Source: Clostridiales bacterium
GTDB taxonomy: Bacteria > Bacillota > Clostridia > Lachnospirales > CAG-274
Length of the DNA stretch: 12,597 nucleotides
Direction of reading: 5' to 3'
NCBI GenBank assembly: GCA_021203425.1
Contig: JAJQBF010000215.1
Location: 1-12,597 of the forward strand
Shown here: positions 1 to 7,755 of the stretch, piece after piece
How positions within the stretch are numbered: position 1 is the first letter of the stretch
Layout: each line of letters begins with the position of its first letter
Program-made: the position numbers and the translations under genes
Notes under the pieces: generated by a model
Told to the model about the DNA's origin: nothing
The model's input: the letters and a program-made list of their open reading frames with translations, nothing else
Database searches by the model: none

Positions 1-158
1 AGTTTTGAAATGTTTTTGTTATTTCAAGTGTCTACTCTAAGGGGATTATATCACGGTAAGCCTCTTTTATTTGTTATAAATTATTTTGAAACTGAGAAAG
101 CACTGCTTTGGGAGGAGCTATGCTTTCAAGCTAAAATATTAAGGAGATGAATTATATA
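1..158. other. Non-coding interval left of the gltBD operon
   Basis: No convincing gene is visible on either strand. The stretch is AT-rich. It holds a short inverted repeat, TTGAAAT at 5-11 and ATTTCAA at 21-27, and a near-palindrome AAAGCA-C-TGCTTT at 97-109 whose right half recurs at 121-126. Two Shine-Dalgarno-like strings on the plus strand (111-117 and 141-146) are followed only by ORFs of 3 and 19 codons. This may be the edge of a regulatory region belonging to sequence outside the window. Confidence 0.5.
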
Positions 159-192
159 ATAACACGGCCGTCCGAAGAAAACGCCGTATTAT
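159..192 (-). terminator. Candidate terminator of the gltBD operon
   Basis: On the minus strand, 35 bases past the gltD stop, ATAATACGGC (192-183) can pair with GCCGTGTTAT (168-159). That is ten pairs with one G-U wobble, around a 14-base loop. The hairpin is followed by a U-containing but broken tract (TATAATT), so termination may be weak or need a factor. Position is the main argument: no other hairpin closer to the gltD stop was noticed. Confidence 0.35.
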
Positions 193-226
193 CCGGTTTT
201 CATTAGGTCAGTAAACAACAATTCCC

Positions 227-1684
227 TTAATTTCTTAAATATTTGTCACATTCCAGTGCGGCGTCTCTGCCCTCGTGGATTGCCCAAACTACAAGTGACT
301 GACCTCTTCTCATATCTCCGGCGGAAAATACACCGTTTAAATTTGTGCGGTATTTTCCGGGAGGTGTAAGAACATTGCTTCTTTGATTTGTCTGAAGCCC
401 TATTTCATTTATAATATTCTGTTCGGGACCCATAAAGCCCATAGCTATAAGCAAAAGCTGACAGGGAAGAACCTTTTCGGAGCCTTTTATTGTCTTGGGC
501 ACCATTCTGCCCTTTTGATTAATCCATTCTACCTTTGATGTGTGAACCTCTTTAATGTTTCCGTAGGAATCCCTCACTAATTTTGTAGCTGTCGTAAGAT
601 AGGTTCTGGGGTCTTTGCCGTAGAGGTAAATTGCCTCTTCCTGACCGTAGTCAACCTTCTTGATTCTGGGCCACTGGGGCCATGGGTTTTCCTCTCGTCT
701 GCCTACTGTAAGCTCGGGCATAATTTCAAGCTGGGTTACACTCTTACAGCCGTGGCGGATAGAGGTTCCCACACAGTCGGTTCCCGTATTGCCGCCGCCT
801 ATTATAACAACGTCCTTACCCTTTGCGGAAACAAACTCTCCGTCTTCAAGGTTTGAGTCAAGAAGGCTCTTTGTGTTTCTTCTTAAGAAGTCAACAGCAA
901 AGTAGATACCGTTTAAGTCTCTGCCCTCAATCTGTAAATCTCTGGGCTTTGTTGCGCCGCAGCAGAAAACAGTAGCGTCAAACTCACCTACAAGCTTTTC
1001 AGCTGAGTAGTCCTTTCCTATTTCCGTATTTGTCTTAAACTCAATGCCTTCAGCAGCAAGTATGTCAATACGTCTTTGGACTATAGACTTATCAAGTTTC
1101 ATATTGGGAATGCCATACATAAGCAAACCGCCGCATCTGTCGGCTCTTTCGAAAACAGTTACACTGTGACCCAGCCTGTTTAAAAGCTGAGCGCAGGCCA
1201 AGCCCGAAGGACCTGAGCCTATAACGGCAACGCTTCTTCCCGTTCTTACCTTGGGAACAACGGGAACAACCTTCCCCTCTTCAAACATTTTGTCTATAAT
1301 GTGTACTTCTATATTTTTAACCGTAACAGCCGGCTCATGCATACCGAGAGTACAGCTGCCCTCGCAAAGTGCCGGACAAACTCTTCCCGTAAATTCCGGG
1401 AAGGGGCTTGTAAGAGACAAACGGCGGTAGGCCTCTTCATACTTTCCTCTGTAAACCAAATCGTTCCACTCGGGAATAAGGTTTCCCAAGGGGCAGCCCC
1501 CTACTGTAGGGTCACCTGTGTGGCAGAAGGGAATTCCGCAGTTCATACATCTTGCCCCCTGTTTTCTCAGGTGAGCCTCATCAAAATGTGTGTGGAATTC
1601 GCCCCAGTCCTTAATTCTTTCCTCGGGAGCTCTGTCTGTGGGAAGTTCACGGTTATATTCCAAAAATCCTGTGGGTTTACCCAT
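227..1684 (-). CDS. gltD: Glutamate synthase [NADPH] small (beta) subunit
   Basis: This subunit takes electrons from NAD(P)H through FAD and iron-sulfur clusters and passes them to GltB for reductive transfer of the glutamine amide to 2-oxoglutarate. The product is 485 residues, normal for the family. An N-terminal ferredoxin-like domain carries two cysteine groups: C46, C49, C54, C64 and C103, C107, C111, expected to ligate 4Fe-4S clusters. Then come two dinucleotide-binding motifs, GSGPSG at 156-161 (FAD) and GGGNTGTD at 296-303 (NADPH), and a C-terminal FAD motif with SAGD followed by the conserved W-A-I-x-E-G-R segment. The ATG overlaps the last eight bases of gltB. An AAAGGAG ribosome binding site lies about 11 bases upstream, inside gltB, which points to translational coupling and equal amounts of the two subunits. 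The cytosolic enzyme belongs to a family that includes other NAD(P)H-electron-donating oxidoreductases, but the adjacent gltB settles the assignment. Confidence 0.96.
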   Translation of the reverse strand: MGKPTGFLEYNRELPTDRAPEERIKDWGEFHTHFDEAHLRKQGARCMNCGIPFCHTGDPTVGGCPLGNLIPEWNDLVYRGKYEEAYRRLSLTSPFPEFTGRVCPALCEGSCTLGMHEPAVTVKNIEVHIIDKMFEEGKVVPVVPKVRTGRSVAVIGSGPSGLACAQLLNRLGHSVTVFERADRCGGLLMYGIPNMKLDKSIVQRRIDILAAEGIEFKTNTEIGKDYSAEKLVGEFDATVFCCGATKPRDLQIEGRDLNGIYFAVDFLRRNTKSLLDSNLEDGEFVSAKGKDVVIIGGGNTGTDCVGTSIRHGCKSVTQLEIMPELTVGRREENPWPQWPRIKKVDYGQEEAIYLYGKDPRTYLTTATKLVRDSYGNIKEVHTSKVEWINQKGRMVPKTIKGSEKVLPCQLLLIAMGFMGPEQNIINEIGLQTNQRSNVLTPPGKYRTNLNGVFSAGDMRRGQSLVVWAIHEGRDAALECDKYLRN

Positions 1685-4600
1685 TATGGATCACGCTCCT
1701 TTCAGGCTGAATATAGGCTGTGCCCATTACTTCGGCAAAAGCCTTCATATTCGATTCTTCGTCTGTCATTCCCGTTTCCTTGCACTTCTTTATTTCTTCA
1801 ACAACAGCCTTGTATGTTTCGGGAATTACCTTAACAAAATTATTTACCTCTTTATCCCAATTATCAAGAAGATACTTAGCTCTCTTGCTGCCTGTATATT
1901 TAAGGTGGTTTTGAATCATTGTCTTAAGCTCGTTTCTGTCCTCTTCCGAATCCATGTTTTCTATAAGAACAAGACCCTTGTTGCAGCGGCTCTCGAAATC
2001 TCCGCCCATATTATAAACATAGGCTACACCGCCGGACATACCTGCGCCGAAGTTTCTGCCTGTGCTGCCCAAAATAGCGACCTTTCCTCCTGTCATATAC
2101 TCACAGCCATGCTGACCTACACCCTCAATAACAGCGGTTATGCCTGAATTTCTGACACAGAATCTTTCTCCTGCCATACCGTTTATGTAGGCTTCGCCGT
2201 GGATAGCGCCGTAAAAGGCTACGTTTCCTATAATTACGTTTTCCGCAGCGTCAAATGGTGAATCCTCGGGAGGAACAACTATAATTTTTCCGCCTGAAAG
2301 ACCCTTGCCTATATAGTCATTTGAGTCCCCTACAAGTTTCATTGTTATGCCATAAGTCTGGAAAGCACCGAATGACTGACCGGCTGAACCTTCAAAGGTT
2401 AAATTAATTGTGTCATCGGGCAAGCCCTTTGCACCGTAAACCTTTGTAATTTCTCCTGAAAGAATTGTTCCCACAACTCTGTTTATGTTTGTTATCTTAA
2501 GTGAAGAATTAATCTTCTTTCCGTCCTTAATAGCCGGCTCGCAAAGTCTTATAAGTGCATTTATATCTATGGAATTTTCAAGCTTGTGATCCTGTTTCAT
2601 TGTACAGTATCTTTCATTGTCGTTTGAACATATTTTAGGCTGATAGAGAAGGTCTGTTAAATCCACTCCGGCTGCCTTCCAGTGTTCCGCACATCTGGGT
2701 ACAAGCTTTTCAACGTGACCTCCTATAAGGTCGTTTACTGTTTTAGCGCCTATCTTTGCCATCCATTCACGGAGATCCTGCGCTATAAACTTCATAAAGT
2801 TTTCAACATACTCAGGCTTTCCGCAGAATTTAGCCCTCAAATGAGGATTCTGTGTGGCAACACCTACGGGACAGGTGTCAAGGTTACAAACTCTCATCAT
2901 TACACAGCCCATTGAAATAAGGGGACCTGTAGCGAAACCGAATTCCTCAGCACCTAAAAGTGCGGCAACAAGAACGTCACGACCTGTTAAAAGCTTTCCG
3001 TCTGTTTCTATTGTAACCCTGTTTCTTAAGTTATTCATAAGAAGAGCCTGATGTGTTTCAGCAACACCCAGCTCCCAAGGAAGACCTGTGTGTCTTACAG
3101 ATGTTCTGGGGGCAGCGCCTGTTCCTCCGTCATAGCCGGAAATAAGAATAACGTCTGCCAGACCCTTAGCAACACCTACGGCAATAGTACCTACTCCTGC
3201 CTCTGAAACAAGCTTAACTGAAATTCTTGCGTCTCTGTTGGCATTCTTAAGGTCGTGAATAAGCTGAGCCAAATCTTCTATTGAATAAATATCGTGGTGG
3301 GGCGGAGGTGAAATAAGTGATACGCCGGGGGTTGAATGTCTTGCCTTTGCAATCCAGGGGTAAACCTTCTTTCCGGGTAAGTGACCGCCTTCGCCGGGCT
3401 TTGCGCCTTGAGCCATCTTTATCTGAATTTCAATAGCATTCTGTAAATAGTTTATGGTTACACCGAATCTTCCCGAAGCAACCTGTTTAATGGCAGAACT
3501 TCTTGAATCTCCGTTGGGGTCTTTTATATATCTTTCGGGGCGCTCGCCGCCTTCGCCTGAGTTTGACTTTCCGCCTAAACGGTTCATAGCTATAGCCATA
3601 CACTCGTGAGCCTCTTGACTGATTGAACCGTAAGACATAGCCCCTGTTTTAAATCTTTTAACGATAGATTCTACAGGTTCAACCTGATCTATGTTTATAG
3701 GCTTGTCAATAAGCCTTATTTTTAACATACTTCTTATTGTACAAAGCTGTTCGGAATAGTCATTCATCATTTCGGCAAATTCCTTATACAGCTTATAATC
3801 ACCGGTTCTTACAGCCATCTGAAGTTTATAAACGGCTTTCGGATTGAAAATATGATATTCTCCCCTGTTTTTCCACTTATATTCACCGCCGGCTTTAAGA
3901 GCGTCTCCCTTTGTAATGGGGTCGAAAGCTTCGCTGTGTCTTATAGTGGTTTCTCTCTGGAGCTCCTGAATTCTCATACCGCCGATTCTTGAAACCGTAC
4001 CTGTAAAATATTTGTCAATAAGCTCTTCCGAAAGACCCAAAGCCTCGAAAATCTGTGCACCTTGATATGACTGTACTGTTGATATACCCATTTTGGACAT
4101 TATTTTAACAATACTCTTTGATATTATCTGTCTGTAAAGTTTCTGAGATTCCTCAGGTGTTTTGTCAATATAGCCCTCCTTATATATATCGGCTAAGGTT
4201 TCATAAGCAAGATAGGGGTTAATTCCGTTTGCGCCGTAGCCTACAAGAGTAGCGAAGTGGTGAACCTCTCTTGGCTCCCCTGTTTCAAGTACGATTGAAA
4301 CCTGCATACGCTTTCCGTTTTCTATAAGGTGGTGATGAAGACCGGCTGTTGCCAAAAGAGCAGGTATAGCCGCTTTGTTTTCTTCTACTCCCCTGTCGGA
4401 AAGAACAAGTATATTGCAGCCATGCTCAACAGCCAAATCCGCAGCGGCAAAAATTTCTCTCATAGCCGTCTGAAGACCCTTTTCTCCGTCTGTGCGGTAG
4501 AACATAGGTATGGTAACCGCCCTAAAGTCTTCTGTGTCAAGGGCTTTAAGCTTTTTAAGCTCTTCATCTGTAAGTATGGGTGTGTCGCTCTTGATTCTTC

Positions 4601-6404
4601 GGCAGTTTTTAGCCTCGGGCTCAAGAAGATTGCCCTCGCCGCCGAAATAACAGATTGAACTTGTAACAACCTGTTCTCTTATAGCGTCAATAGGCGGGTT
4701 TGTAACCTGTGCGAAAAGCTGTTTGAAATAGTTATACAAAAGCTGTGGTTTCTGTGAAAGTACGGCAAGAGGCGCATCAAAGCCCATAGCTGTAATAGGG
4801 TCTTCGCCCTTATCCATCATAGCCTTAAGGGTTAAGTCGATATCTTCCCAAGAATAGCCGAAAGCCTTCTGTCTTGTTAAAAGAGGCAGCTTTTCATCAA
4901 ATATATTCTTCTTTATTTCAAAGGGACGTGAAATTTCCTCCAAAGCCCTTAAGTTTACCTCGCCTAAGTGTTCGGCGGAGAATTTCTCTTTTAATTCCTC
5001 AAAAAATTCATTTATCGTAAAGGGTTCCTTTTCGGAAGTCTCAAGGCTGTCAAGCTCAACCAAATTTTCTTCAAGCCACTCTCCGTAAGGTTTCTCCGTA
5101 ACAACCTTCTGCTTAATTTCCGCATCATCTATAATACGGCCTGCCTCTGTGTCTATAAGAAGCATCTTTCCTGGGCGAAGTCTTTCCTTCTTTACGATAT
5201 GACTGCTCGGTATGTCAAGGACACCTACTTCTGATGAAAGAACAACCCTTCCGTCGTCTGTAACATAATATCTTGCCGGACGAAGACCGTTTCTGTCAAG
5301 GGTTGCCCCTACTACACTGCCGTCTGTAAAGCCTATAGCCGCAGGACCGTCCCAAGGCTCAATCATTGTTGAGTTGTAAGCGTAGAAATCCCTCTTTGAC
5401 TTATCCATTGAGCTGTCGTTTTCCCAAGGCTCGGGAACAACCGTCATAATAGCTCTGGGCAGAGAATAGCCCGAAAGGTAAAGGAGCTGAATATAGTTGT
5501 CAAGCATAGCCGAGTCGGAGCCGTCTTCATTTACCGCCGGAAAAATCTTTTTAAGGTCATCTCCGAAGGTTGCAGACTTATACATATTTTCTCTTGCCTT
5601 AGACCAGTTTATGTTGCCCCTTATTGTGTTAATTTCACCGTTATGCATAAGAAAACGGTTGGGGTGTGCTCTTTCCCAACTGGGGAAGGTGTTTGTTGAA
5701 AATCTTAAATGAACCATAGCAATAGCCGACTTCATATCAAGATCCATAAGGTCGAGGTAAAATCTGCTTACCTGTTCCGGCGTAAGCATACCCTTATATA
5801 CAATAGTTCTTGACGAAAGAGACGCAAAGTAGAAGTAGTTGTCTCCCCCTCTGCAATATCTTATTTCTCTTTCGGCTCTTTTCAAAATCACAAATAATTT
5901 TCTTTCAAAATCAATACCCGATTTTACTTCAGGCGCTCTTTCTATAAAAACCTGAACGATATGGGGCATATTTTCCATCGCCGTAACGCCTATACAGTCA
6001 CAGTAACAGGGCACCTCTCTTACTCCCAAAAACTTCTGTCCCTCTTCGAGAATAATACCCTTAAGCGTAGCTAAACTTCTTGTTCTTGTTTCTATATCAG
6101 GCGACAAAAAGAGCATACTTACCCCGTAATCGCCTTTTTCGGGCAGCTTGATTCCGTCATTCTGACAAACCTTTTTCATAAAGCCGTGAGGTATCTGTAA
6201 AAGTATGCCTGCGCCGTCGCCTGAATCCGGGTCGGAGCCTGCGCCGCCTCTGTGCTTAAGATTTTTCAGAATTTCAATGGCATTAGTTACGAGGTTATGA
6301 GTTACTTTTCCGTCAATATTGGCAATAAAACCGATACCGCAGTTGTCATGCTCAAACCTCGGGTCATATAAACCCTGTTTTTTTGGTAAACCGTTATAGT
6401 CCAC
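1677..6404 (-). CDS. gltB: Glutamate synthase large (alpha) subunit
   Basis: This subunit hydrolyses glutamine to ammonia, channels the ammonia to the FMN site and forms glutamate from 2-oxoglutarate. I place the start at GTG 6404-6402 because an AAGGAGGG ribosome binding site precedes it by seven bases. The open frame runs 35 codons further, to an ATG at 6509, but that stretch has no site and crosses the leader hairpins. The product is then 1575 residues, slightly longer than the roughly 1500 typical of bacterial GltB. The order is a class II glutamine amidotransferase domain whose nucleophile is C22 in DNCGIGF (the first 21 residues would be a cleaved propeptide), a central domain, the FMN-binding synthase domain with GEGGERPERY and PGEGGHLPGKK, and 3Fe-4S cysteines C1167, C1173 and C1178 in CVMMRVCNLDTC. 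It ends with a GXGXG beta-helix domain (GGKVAILGSTGRNFGAGMSGG). No frameshift or missing catalytic residue was seen. It heads a two-gene operon with gltD. Confidence 0.96.
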   Translation of the reverse strand: MDYNGLPKKQGLYDPRFEHDNCGIGFIANIDGKVTHNLVTNAIEILKNLKHRGGAGSDPDSGDGAGILLQIPHGFMKKVCQNDGIKLPEKGDYGVSMLFLSPDIETRTRSLATLKGIILEEGQKFLGVREVPCYCDCIGVTAMENMPHIVQVFIERAPEVKSGIDFERKLFVILKRAEREIRYCRGGDNYFYFASLSSRTIVYKGMLTPEQVSRFYLDLMDLDMKSAIAMVHLRFSTNTFPSWERAHPNRFLMHNGEINTIRGNINWSKARENMYKSATFGDDLKKIFPAVNEDGSDSAMLDNYIQLLYLSGYSLPRAIMTVVPEPWENDSSMDKSKRDFYAYNSTMIEPWDGPAAIGFTDGSVVGATLDRNGLRPARYYVTDDGRVVLSSEVGVLDIPSSHIVKKERLRPGKMLLIDTEAGRIIDDAEIKQKVVTEKPYGEWLEENLVELDSLETSEKEPFTINEFFEELKEKFSAEHLGEVNLRALEEISRPFEIKKNIFDEKLPLLTRQKAFGYSWEDIDLTLKAMMDKGEDPITAMGFDAPLAVLSQKPQLLYNYFKQLFAQVTNPPIDAIREQVVTSSICYFGGEGNLLEPEAKNCRRIKSDTPILTDEELKKLKALDTEDFRAVTIPMFYRTDGEKGLQTAMREIFAAADLAVEHGCNILVLSDRGVEENKAAIPALLATAGLHHHLIENGKRMQVSIVLETGEPREVHHFATLVGYGANGINPYLAYETLADIYKEGYIDKTPEESQKLYRQIISKSIVKIMSKMGISTVQSYQGAQIFEALGLSEELIDKYFTGTVSRIGGMRIQELQRETTIRHSEAFDPITKGDALKAGGEYKWKNRGEYHIFNPKAVYKLQMAVRTGDYKLYKEFAEMMNDYSEQLCTIRSMLKIRLIDKPINIDQVEPVESIVKRFKTGAMSYGSISQEAHECMAIAMNRLGGKSNSGEGGERPERYIKDPNGDSRSSAIKQVASGRFGVTINYLQNAIEIQIKMAQGAKPGEGGHLPGKKVYPWIAKARHSTPGVSLISPPPHHDIYSIEDLAQLIHDLKNANRDARISVKLVSEAGVGTIAVGVAKGLADVILISGYDGGTGAAPRTSVRHTGLPWELGVAETHQALLMNNLRNRVTIETDGKLLTGRDVLVAALLGAEEFGFATGPLISMGCVMMRVCNLDTCPVGVATQNPHLRAKFCGKPEYVENFMKFIAQDLREWMAKIGAKTVNDLIGGHVEKLVPRCAEHWKAAGVDLTDLLYQPKICSNDNERYCTMKQDHKLENSIDINALIRLCEPAIKDGKKINSSLKITNINRVVGTILSGEITKVYGAKGLPDDTINLTFEGSAGQSFGAFQTYGITMKLVGDSNDYIGKGLSGGKIIVVPPEDSPFDAAENVIIGNVAFYGAIHGEAYINGMAGERFCVRNSGITAVIEGVGQHGCEYMTGGKVAILGSTGRNFGAGMSGGVAYVYNMGGDFESRCNKGLVLIENMDSEEDRNELKTMIQNHLKYTGSKRAKYLLDNWDKEVNNFVKVIPETYKAVVEEIKKCKETGMTDEESNMKAFAEVMGTAYIQPERSVIHNG

Positions 6405-6410
6405 TGCAAT

Positions 6411-6419
6411 TCCCTCCTT
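6411..6419 (-). promoter_or_regulatory. gltB ribosome binding site that fixes the GTG start
   Basis: The minus strand reads AAGGAGGGA, then seven bases, then GTG. This is an almost perfect Shine-Dalgarno sequence at good spacing and decides the gltB start against the ATG 105 bases upstream. The bases AGGGAATTG (6415-6407) are an imperfect copy of the left arm of the leader hairpin at 6517-6526, so this site could be masked by the right arm of that hairpin. Confidence 0.85.
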
Positions 6420-6431
6420 AACATTATTACA

Positions 6432-6460
6432 ATTACATCTATAGAAAAACCTAAAAGCAA
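6432..6460 (-). promoter_or_regulatory. Possible second, proximal gltB promoter
   Basis: TTGCTT (6460-6455) and TGTAAT (6437-6432) are 17 bases apart on the minus strand. That would start transcription near 6425, about 20 bases before gltB and past the leader hairpin. The -10 matches five of six consensus bases, the -35 only three. The region is so AT-rich that such matches arise by chance. If this promoter were used, the hairpin at 6502-6526 would simply terminate upstream transcripts. Confidence 0.25.
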
Positions 6461-6477
6461 ATATTTTATATGCTTTT
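6453..6477 (-). other. AT-rich hairpin in the gltB leader
   Basis: AAAAGCATATA (6477-6467) pairs with TATTTGCTTTT (6463-6453) around a three-base loop, with one mismatch in eleven positions. A run of five T follows three bases later (6449-6445). The stem is mostly A-T, so it is much weaker than the hairpin upstream. It could be a second weak pause or attenuation site, or just a product of base composition. Confidence 0.35.
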
Positions 6478-6497
6478 CTATATACATATACAGACAC

Positions 6498-6526
6498 AAA
6501 AAGGGACATTGAACTCCAATATCCCT
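6498..6526 (-). terminator. Intrinsic-terminator-like hairpin inside the gltB leader
   Basis: AGGGATATTG (6526-6517) and CAATGTCCCT (6511-6502) form a ten-pair stem with one G-U wobble and a five-base loop. The U-tract follows directly, with TTTTT from 6502 to 6498. The hairpin sits about 30 bases after the predicted start of the gltB transcript and about 95 bases before the GTG. It can be read in two ways: an attenuator of gltBD, or the terminator of the upstream germination operon that the glt promoter happens to precede. Confidence 0.55.
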
Positions 6527-6529
6527 AAA

Positions 6530-6555
6530 TAAACATACCGTCTTCTGTATGTCTA
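6530..6555 (-). other. 5'-end hairpin of the gltB leader transcript
   Basis: TAGACATAC (6555-6547) pairs with GTATGTTTA (6538-6530), nine pairs with one G-U, around an eight-base loop. It starts almost exactly at the transcription start predicted from the promoter at 6562-6590 and lies just ahead of the terminator-like hairpin. It may stabilise the RNA or be part of a regulatory fold. It matches no riboswitch class that I recognise; in particular I see no T-box conserved box. Confidence 0.4.
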
Positions 6556-6561
6556 AAACAT

Positions 6562-6590
6562 ATTGTACTCCCATCTTTTCAAAAAATCAA
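6562..6590 (-). promoter_or_regulatory. Vegetative (sigma-A type) promoter of gltBD
   Basis: On the minus strand TTGATT (6590-6585) and TACAAT (6567-6562) are separated by exactly 17 bases, four of six and five of six consensus bases. Just upstream lie two runs of seven A (about 6594-6610) resembling an UP element. Transcription would begin near 6555, giving an untranslated leader of about 150 bases. It is the best-looking promoter in this interval. Confidence 0.65.
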
Positions 6591-6651
6591 GCCTTTTTTT
6601 AATTTTTTTGTATTTTCGCTTTTATATATCGTTTTTGACCAACAAAGTAAG

Positions 6652-6669
6652 TTTCCCGTCCGGCGGAAA
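6652..6669 (-). terminator. Weak candidate terminator after the germination operon
   Basis: Fifteen bases past the stop of the C-subunit gene, TTTCCG (6669-6664) pairs with CGGGAAA (6658-6652) with one bulged base and a five-base loop. What follows (CTTACTTTGTT) is only a loose U-tract, so the hairpin at 6498-6526 may be the true end of the operon. Confidence 0.3.
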
Positions 6670-6684
6670 ATCTCAGATGAACTG

Positions 6685-7755
6685 TTAAACGAAGTTAAGA
6701 CTTAAATTTACCGTAACCTTCGTTTTAGCCTCGGCGGCACTGCCGTATTTTTTATAAAGTTCTCTGTTTTCCTGCTTTAAAAGACTGTTTAATGAAAGGG
6801 CATCGCAGTCTGTTTTTTCGAGGCTCAACAGCGCCGCCTCTGTCTGTGAATATATTTCTTTCTTAAAAGCCTCTAAATATTCCGACCCGTTGGCTGCAAT
6901 TTCATCATCTGTATAATTCCACATATTGCCGACAGCATTTATTGTAATATCCAGCTTAAGGACACCGTCTTCTTCATAAAAGCTGCAGTCCGTTTCCCTT
7001 TCTATAATGTCTGCCGTTATTGCCGGATTGTCACAAGTCAAAGTTCCGTTTGAACCTTTTCCCGTCAGCCACATAAAACCCTGAGCCTCTCTTCTGTTTA
7101 ATATTGCGGCAAGAGAATTATTTTTGAGAACCGCTGCCGAAGAAAAGGCAGGCTCATCATTCTCTATGGATAAAACAGGTATAACGGCGGTTTTATCCTC
7201 CGAATTATCCTTTAAATAAGCAAGAAGGGTTTCTTTATTAACGAAAGTTTTTTCGTTTTTTCCGCTGTCATAATAGCCTGATATAAAAAATCCCGTCAAT
7301 TTATCTTCCTTAGGTTCGGAGTTCATAATTTCCCTTATTTCGTATGCCCCCACAAGAAGTATATTTTTATCTATCTGAACATTATCAGACAAATAAGCCG
7401 TCAGTTCTTTTAAAGCCTTTTCACATCTCAAAAGCCCCATACCCGTAATTACGGTCTGCATATGACCGAAATAAAGCTGTTTTGTCTGCTTTCCGTCTAT
7501 AAGCTCTATCGCCTCGGCAAGTGTTCCGGCGGTTTCCTCTTTAAGACTTCTTCCGATTTCCTCTTCGTCTTCCAAAACAGGCACAGAAATAATAACCGTA
7601 TACCCTTCATCTTCGGCATAGTCTACAGCCATAGCAGTACACAGGGAGCGGTCTTCAAGGTCGAAATTATCATAACAGCCGGAAAGCAAAAATGCAGCGA
7701 AAACAGACACAATAATAATTGAAACGTAAGCAAGTTTTTTATTCATCATACTCAT
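6685..7755 (-). CDS. gerAC: GerA-type germination receptor C subunit, lipoprotein (Ger(x)C family)
   Basis: This is the lipid-anchored subunit of a spore nutrient receptor, expected on the outer face of the spore inner membrane. Of 356 residues, the first 26 form a lipoprotein signal peptide: basic MNKK, a hydrophobic stretch, then the lipobox LSGC with C27 as the acylated cysteine. The mature protein starts CYDNFDLEDRSL, the family's C-x-D-x-x-x-I/L-x-D pattern, and the C-terminal domain has the usual long helix (about 290-340) followed by a strand rich in V and N. The family normally runs 360-400 residues, so this is on the short side. The ATG at 7755 overlaps the end of the B gene by 17 bases. 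Two further in-frame ATG codons at 7749 and 7746 would serve equally well, and the one at 7746 leaves a better signal peptide start. The symbol is given at family level only, because which paralogue this is cannot be told. Confidence 0.88.
   Translation of the reverse strand: MSMMNKKLAYVSIIIVSVFAAFLLSGCYDNFDLEDRSLCTAMAVDYAEDEGYTVIISVPVLEDEEEIGRSLKEETAGTLAEAIELIDGKQTKQLYFGHMQTVITGMGLLRCEKALKELTAYLSDNVQIDKNILLVGAYEIREIMNSEPKEDKLTGFFISGYYDSGKNEKTFVNKETLLAYLKDNSEDKTAVIPVLSIENDEPAFSSAAVLKNNSLAAILNRREAQGFMWLTGKGSNGTLTCDNPAITADIIERETDCSFYEEDGVLKLDITINAVGNMWNYTDDEIAANGSEYLEAFKKEIYSQTEAALLSLEKTDCDALSLNSLLKQENRELYKKYGSAAEAKTKVTVNLSLNFV

Noticed and set aside
147..206. 19-codon plus-strand ORF beginning ATGAATTAT after AAGGAG
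   Set aside because: The Shine-Dalgarno-like string touches the ATG with no spacing, the ORF runs through the candidate gltBD terminator, and the peptide is not recognisable.
1301..2147. Overlapping plus-strand ORFs of 177 and 185 codons opposite the gltD/gltB junction
   Set aside because: They lie antisense to two genes with clear family motifs, have no ribosome site or recognisable domain, and their composition is what the reverse complement of coding DNA gives.
6405..6555. T-box or amino-acid riboswitch in the gltB leader
   Set aside because: I see no T-box sequence (the AGGGTGGNACCGCG type), no specifier-loop pattern and no recognisable conserved riboswitch core; only hairpins and a U-tract.
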